From Syntrophomonadaceae bacterium (lineage in GTDB: Bacteria; Bacillota; Syntrophomonadia; Syntrophomonadales; Syntrophomonadaceae), in the NCBI GenBank assembly GCA_012840625.1, contig DUSB01000111.1, positions 1-9,493 of the forward strand: a stretch of DNA of 9,493 nucleotides, written 5' to 3'. The position numbers and the translations under genes were made by a program. The notes beneath the pieces are model-generated. The model worked only from the letters and a program-made list of their open reading frames with translations. It was not told where the DNA came from and searched no databases. The first letter of the stretch is position 1. Every line of letters starts with the position of its first letter. This document shows positions 5,732 through 9,493 of the stretch, in pieces.

Positions 5732-7027
5732 ATGGATTTATTGGTTCATCCATGCCCATCTATTCAAAATGAAATAGAGGTTCCGGGGGATAAATCTATT
5801 TCCCATCGCAGTGTTCTGTTCAGTGCCATTGCTGACGGCATCAGCGAAATTCAAAATTTTTTACCGGGTGCGGACTGCCTGCATACAGTAAACTGCGTTC
5901 GTCAGCTGGGCATCGAAGTGGAAGAACTTTCCAGCGATGCGCTGCGTGTCCATGGGAAAGGCCTCCATGGGCTCAGCGAGCCAGTCGATGTGTTAAACGT
6001 CGGCAATTCAGGTACCACCATTCGCCTGCTGACCGGGCTCCTGGCCGGCCAGGATTTTTATACCGTGCTGACCGGAGATGAATCCATACGGCGACGTCCC
6101 ATGGGGCGTGTGGTTAAACCATTAAGGCAAATGGGAGCTGCTATATGGGGGCGTAAAGATGCACAGCTGGCACCTCTTGCTATTGCAGGAAACCCTTTGC
6201 GGGGTATGCACCACCAGATACCGGTAGCCAGCGCACAGCTTAAATCAGCCCTTCTGCTGGCCGGCTTGTATGCTGATAAGGAAACAGCGGTTACCGAACC
6301 TGCTTTTTCTCGCGATCATACTGAAAATATGCTGCAGGCCCTGGGAGCAAAAATCCAGCGCAGCGGGCGTACTGCCGTAATCCAACCCGCTCCTTTGCTT
6401 AAAGCACAAAAGATCCTGGTACCTGGTGATATTTCTTCGGCTGCTTTCTTCCTGGTGGCGGGTGCGATTGTACCCGGCAGCAAAGTGACCATAAAACAGG
6501 TGGGGATAAATCCCACCCGAACTGGAATCCTGGATGCCCTGGACATGATGGGGGCTCATATTACCATCTCCAATCGTCATACCAGCGCCGGCGAAGCCAT
6601 CGGCGATATAACGATAGAGCACCGTGATCTGCACGGTATTGAACTGGGCGGAGATCTTGTTCCCCGCCTGATTGATGAAATACCAATCCTGGCAGTGGCT
6701 GCAACAGCTGCTGAAGGACAGACTATTATTCGCAACGCCGAAGAGTTAAAAATAAAAGAAAGCAATCGTCTGCAAAGCACTGCCCGGGAATTAAGCCGCT
6801 TCGGCGTAAAAATACAGGAAACCCAGGATGGCCTCATCATTGAAGGTGGCCGCGGGTACACCGGTACTGTATGCAGCAGCCATGGTGACCATCGGATTGC
6901 TATGTCCTGTGCCATCATGGCCTTAACCGCACAAGGCCCTACAAGGATACGAAATGTAGAATGTATCGACATATCCTTCCCCGGCTTTGCTGACACTTTG
7001 CAAAGGATAAGCGGACAGGGAAACTGA
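5732..7027 (+). CDS. aroA: 3-phosphoshikimate 1-carboxyvinyltransferase (EPSP synthase), class II
   Basis: Transfers the enolpyruvyl group of PEP to shikimate 3-phosphate, the sixth shikimate step. Key motifs are PGDKSISHRS (18-27), GNSGTTIRLL (91-100), RRRPMG (120-125), SAQLK (167-171), RDHTE (194-198), NPTR (260-263), catalytic D315 in LIDEIP, KESNR (342-346) and HGDHRIAM (384-391). The four class II signatures (GDKS, SAQxK, RxHTE, NxTR) are all present. The residue equivalent to E. coli Gly96 is still glycine (G94), unlike the Ala of CP4 EPSPS; the Pro101 equivalent is leucine (L99). Length 431 is normal. The ribosome binding site is weak (AGTGGTGAT, 5720-5728). It is first in the aroA-aroC-aroB operon. 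Confidence 0.96.
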   Translation: MDLLVHPCPSIQNEIEVPGDKSISHRSVLFSAIADGISEIQNFLPGADCLHTVNCVRQLGIEVEELSSDALRVHGKGLHGLSEPVDVLNVGNSGTTIRLLTGLLAGQDFYTVLTGDESIRRRPMGRVVKPLRQMGAAIWGRKDAQLAPLAIAGNPLRGMHHQIPVASAQLKSALLLAGLYADKETAVTEPAFSRDHTENMLQALGAKIQRSGRTAVIQPAPLLKAQKILVPGDISSAAFFLVAGAIVPGSKVTIKQVGINPTRTGILDALDMMGAHITISNRHTSAGEAIGDITIEHRDLHGIELGGDLVPRLIDEIPILAVAATAAEGQTIIRNAEELKIKESNRLQSTARELSRFGVKIQETQDGLIIEGGRGYTGTVCSSHGDHRIAMSCAIMALTAQGPTRIRNVECIDISFPGFADTLQRISGQGN

Positions 7028-7058
7028 ATTATTTAGCTATGAAAGGAGTTGAATCTGA

Positions 7059-8204
7059 ATGCTTCGCTATTTAACTGCTGGCGAATCTCACGGGCCGGCA
7101 CTAACCGCCATCGTCGAAGGTATGCCGGCTGGTTTAGAAATCACCACAGAATATATTAATAAACAACTGGCACGGCGGCAGATGGGGTATGGACGTGGTG
7201 GGCGAATGCGTATCGAAGAAGATCAGGTTACATTCTTCTCCGGGGTTCGCAATAGCAAAACCCTGGGTAGTCCCATTACCCTCATGATCAGCAACCGGGA
7301 TTGGGAAAATTGGAAAGCCTACATGCATGCTGAAACCGCTGCGGTAGAATCGCGCCGGGTCCATGTGCCCCGACCGGGGCATGGAGATCTGGCAGGATCA
7401 ATCAAGTACGGCCACAGCGATATGCGCAATGTCCTGGAACGAGCCAGTGCCAGAGAAACAGCCGCACGGGTTGCTGCCTGCTCGGTAGCCCGTCGTCTAA
7501 TTGAACATTTTGGTATGGTAGTCGAAAGCCACGTGGTACAAATCGGTTCTATTCAGGCTGCTGAATCCAGCTATGAAGAACGGCAGCAGCATGTTCCTTC
7601 TTCCCCACTTTTCTGTGCCGACCCCACAGCAGAAGAAGCCATGATGAAAGCCATTGACCAAGCTAAAGAAAACGGCGATTCATTAGGGGGCGTTTTCGAA
7701 ATCATCATTCATCATGTCCCAGCTGGTCTAGGCAGTCATGTACACTGGGATCGCAGACTGGACAGCCGTCTGGCCGGAGCATTGATGAGTATTCAGGCTA
7801 TTAAGGGCGTTGAAGTGGGGCTGGGATTTCAAGCTGCAGCTACTCCCGGTTCCAGGGTTCATGATGAAATTCATTATGACGGTAAAAGGCTTTACCGCCC
7901 CACCAATCGGGCGGGGGGAATTGAGGCTGGAATAAGCAACGGTGAAAACATTGTGCTGCGTGCGGCGATGAAACCTATTGCTACATTGTACCGTCCTCTG
8001 CCCAGCGTGGATCTTGATACTATGCAGTCTGCCCGGGCAACAGTTGAGCGCTCCGATATCTGTGCAGTACCTGCCGCAGCAGTGGTAGGGGAAGCTGTGG
8101 TTGCCTTTGAAATCGCCCGGGCCTTTTTAGAGAAATTTGGCGGCGATAACCTGCAGGAGCTGGACGAACGCCTGAAGATATATCGAAGGCAGGTGCAGGA
8201 ATAA
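7059..8204 (+). CDS. aroC: Chorismate synthase
   Basis: Removes phosphate from EPSP to form chorismate, the last common aromatic precursor, using reduced FMN. It has the N-terminal GESHG (8-12, with H11), the RPGHGDLAGSIKYGHSD region (105-121), RASARETAARVA (128-139), RAGGIEAGISNGE (284-296) and RSDICAVPAA (331-340), in the family order and at the normal length of 381. No NADPH-flavin reductase domain is fused, so it should be the monofunctional type needing an external flavin reductant. The start is ATG 7059 with AAAGGAG (7042-7048) 10 nt upstream. It follows aroA by 31 bases, and its TAA shares one base with the aroB ATG (TAATG). Confidence 0.97.
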   Translation: MLRYLTAGESHGPALTAIVEGMPAGLEITTEYINKQLARRQMGYGRGGRMRIEEDQVTFFSGVRNSKTLGSPITLMISNRDWENWKAYMHAETAAVESRRVHVPRPGHGDLAGSIKYGHSDMRNVLERASARETAARVAACSVARRLIEHFGMVVESHVVQIGSIQAAESSYEERQQHVPSSPLFCADPTAEEAMMKAIDQAKENGDSLGGVFEIIIHHVPAGLGSHVHWDRRLDSRLAGALMSIQAIKGVEVGLGFQAAATPGSRVHDEIHYDGKRLYRPTNRAGGIEAGISNGENIVLRAAMKPIATLYRPLPSVDLDTMQSARATVERSDICAVPAAAVVGEAVVAFEIARAFLEKFGGDNLQELDERLKIYRRQVQE

Positions 8205-9277
8205 TGCAAAAAATAGAACTGGATCTGGGCCGCAACGGCTACCCTATTTTTATTGGTCGCGATATCCTGGCGGATTTACCAGCCTTTATGCAAGATGTTC
8301 CCCATTCATCCCGACACCTGTTGATTTCTGATACCAATGTCTATGCTTTGTACGGTCCCATGCTGCTGGAGACACTGCGGCAGGCAGGTTATGATATACA
8401 AACGGTCATCATACCCGGCGGGGAAGAGCATAAAAACCTCGAAACCGTGGCTTATCTCTATGAACAAATGATCCTGCTGGGTCTGGATCGGAGTTCCTGT
8501 GTACTGGCTCTGGGAGGAGGTATTGTAGGCGATACAGCCGGTTTTGCTGCTGCCAGCTATATGCGGGGTATTCCCTATATTCAGATCCCCACTACCCTTC
8601 TGGCTCAGGTAGACAGCAGTATTGGTGGAAAAACAGGAGTCAACCTGCCCCAGGGAAAAAACCTGGTAGGAGCCTTTCATCAGCCGCTTTTGGTATACAG
8701 TGATATCTGTTTGCTGGATAGTTTGCCCGCAAAGGAATACTGCAATGGACTGGCAGAAGTTATTAAATACGGCCTTTTAGATGCTGAGCTATGGGCCCTC
8801 CTGGAGGAAAAGCACCCTTTCATTCTAAAGCGTGATCATGATTGTCTACAGAATATTATTATACGCTGCAGTGAAATCAAAGCCCGGATTGTAAGTGCCG
8901 ATGAGCGAGAACAGGGCCAACGGGCCTTGCTGAATCTGGGGCATACCTTCGGCCATGCCATTGAAAATTTAACCGGCTACCAGCATTATACACATGGAGA
9001 AGCCGTTGCCATCGGTATGGTTTATGCGGCCAGAACTGCCTATCTGCTGGAGATGATCAGTCGCCAGGATATGGATCGCATCTGCCAGTTGATTACAGCT
9101 TATAAGCTGCCGATAGAATGTCCCCAGCTATCTTCGCAGGCTATACTGGAGCAGATGTACAGGGATAAAAAAGCCACTTCCGGTACCCTGCGTATAGTAC
9201 TGCCACAGGCCATTGGTAGTTGTGTTCTTCGTCAGGATGTACCGGATTCACTACTATTAAAAGCAATTACAGGATAA
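8204..9277 (+). CDS. aroB: 3-dehydroquinate synthase
   Basis: Converts DAHP to 3-dehydroquinate, the second shikimate step, with NAD+ and a divalent metal (Zn or Co). It has PGGEEHKNLE (71-80), the NAD-binding GGGIVGD (104-110), the stretch PTTLLAQVDSSIGGKTGVN (129-147), and the predicted metal ligands E185 (AEVIKYG), H247 (GHTFGH) and H264 (HGEAVAIGM). Length 357 is normal. The start ATG overlaps the aroC stop by one base; the purine-rich AGGTGCAGGA (8191-8200) at the end of aroC provides the ribosome binding site. It is last in the operon. Only a weak AT-rich inverted repeat follows (9280-9306), so readthrough into the next transcription unit is possible. Confidence 0.97.
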   Translation: MQKIELDLGRNGYPIFIGRDILADLPAFMQDVPHSSRHLLISDTNVYALYGPMLLETLRQAGYDIQTVIIPGGEEHKNLETVAYLYEQMILLGLDRSSCVLALGGGIVGDTAGFAAASYMRGIPYIQIPTTLLAQVDSSIGGKTGVNLPQGKNLVGAFHQPLLVYSDICLLDSLPAKEYCNGLAEVIKYGLLDAELWALLEEKHPFILKRDHDCLQNIIIRCSEIKARIVSADEREQGQRALLNLGHTFGHAIENLTGYQHYTHGEAVAIGMVYAARTAYLLEMISRQDMDRICQLITAYKLPIECPQLSSQAILEQMYRDKKATSGTLRIVLPQAIGSCVLRQDVPDSLLLKAITG

Positions 9278-9304
9278 TAAAGTTTTTTATTTTTCAAAAA
9301 AGAC

Positions 9305-9333
9305 TTGAATTTTAATTTTGTTATCTGTATAAT
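9305..9333 (+). promoter_or_regulatory. Sigma-A promoter ahead of the T-box leader
   Basis: TTGAAT (9305-9310), 17-bp spacer, consensus TATAAT (9328-9333). The predicted start near 9340 lies 18 nt before the first paired base of the T-box stem I, the expected position. Confidence 0.75.
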
Positions 9334-9357
9334 AGCTTTCAATTTCATCAAAATAAA

Positions 9358-9493
9358 GACTGCGATGGAGAAAAGTAATCCAGTCCCAGCTTTATAGGGA
9401 GAAGGTGCCATAGACTGCAAACGCCTTCAAAGCATGCCTGGATGAAGTTCCCTCCTGAGTCGCCGGTTGAAATGCCGCTCAGCAGTGTAGATC
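9358..9493 (+). promoter_or_regulatory. T-box leader, stem I region, Phe-type specifier (3' part and gene outside window)
   Basis: Stem I can be folded fully: GACT (9358-9361) with AGTC (9458-9461); GGAG (9367-9370) with CTCC (9452-9455); ATCCAG (9378-9383) with CTGGAT (9438-9443); GCTTT (9389-9393) with AAAGC (9429-9433); GAAGGTG (9401-9407) with CGCCTTC (9422-9428). The specifier-loop 5' side is AAAAGTA with the usual AGTA (9374-9377); the 3' side is GAAGTTCC (9444-9451). Matching loop lengths to the well-studied glyQS T-box puts the specifier at TTC (9448-9450), phenylalanine. The base after it is C, where most T-boxes have a purine. Known role: uncharged tRNA binding causes antitermination. 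The T-box sequence, terminator and regulated gene are beyond the edge; pheA or pheS are inferred candidates. Confidence 0.82.

Noticed and set aside
9280..9306. Intrinsic terminator after aroB
   Set aside because: The inverted repeat is almost only A-T pairs with a bulge, lacks a GC-rich stem and a clean T-tract, and overlaps the next promoter's -35.

Overview
The window looks like chromosomal DNA from an anaerobic Firmicute of the Clostridia (Peptococcaceae/Syntrophomonas-like). The reasons are strong AGGAGG-type ribosome binding sites, transcription-attenuating leaders (a TPP riboswitch with an intrinsic terminator, and a T-box), sigma-A style promoters with 17-bp spacers, and gene forms typical of Firmicutes (ferredoxin-like-domain DAHP synthase, class II EPSP synthase, ACT-domain prephenate dehydrogenase). 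The species cannot be named from sequence alone. I see no mobile element, CRISPR array, tRNA or rRNA.

Layout. (1) 1-213, minus strand: the first 71 codons of a TrpB2-type tryptophan synthase beta chain, with its own promoter at 259-287. (2) 314-3344, plus strand: a thiamine-precursor uptake operon. It has a promoter, a TPP riboswitch, an intrinsic terminator, a small thiamine-binding protein, and then permease, substrate-binding lipoprotein and ATPase (ThiX, ThiY, ThiZ). (3) 3390-5653, minus strand: aroF (DAHP synthase) followed by tyrA (prephenate dehydrogenase), overlapping by 3 bases. In front of them is a leader of about 120 nt that holds a second intrinsic terminator, placed just before the aroF ribosome binding site, and a set of short tandem repeats. 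(4) 5673-9277, plus strand: aroA, aroC and aroB, divergent from aroF. (5) 9305-9493, plus strand: a new promoter and the 5' part of a T-box leader whose specifier position reads TTC (Phe). Its gene lies beyond the window edge.

How they work together. AroF and AroB catalyse the first two steps of the shikimate pathway; AroA and AroC catalyse the last two, to chorismate. TyrA takes prephenate towards tyrosine. The Phe-type T-box suggests that the next gene serves phenylalanine (for example prephenate dehydratase or Phe-tRNA synthetase), and the TrpB2 at the left edge belongs to the tryptophan side. Shikimate-pathway genes for dehydroquinase, shikimate dehydrogenase and shikimate kinase are not in this window. 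The thi operon is a separate, thiamine-repressed unit inserted between two aromatic blocks.

The least explained element is the aroF leader (5495-5624): a terminator with no recognisable known riboswitch or T-box ahead of it, and a repeated 9-nt motif that recurs exactly over the aroF start codon.
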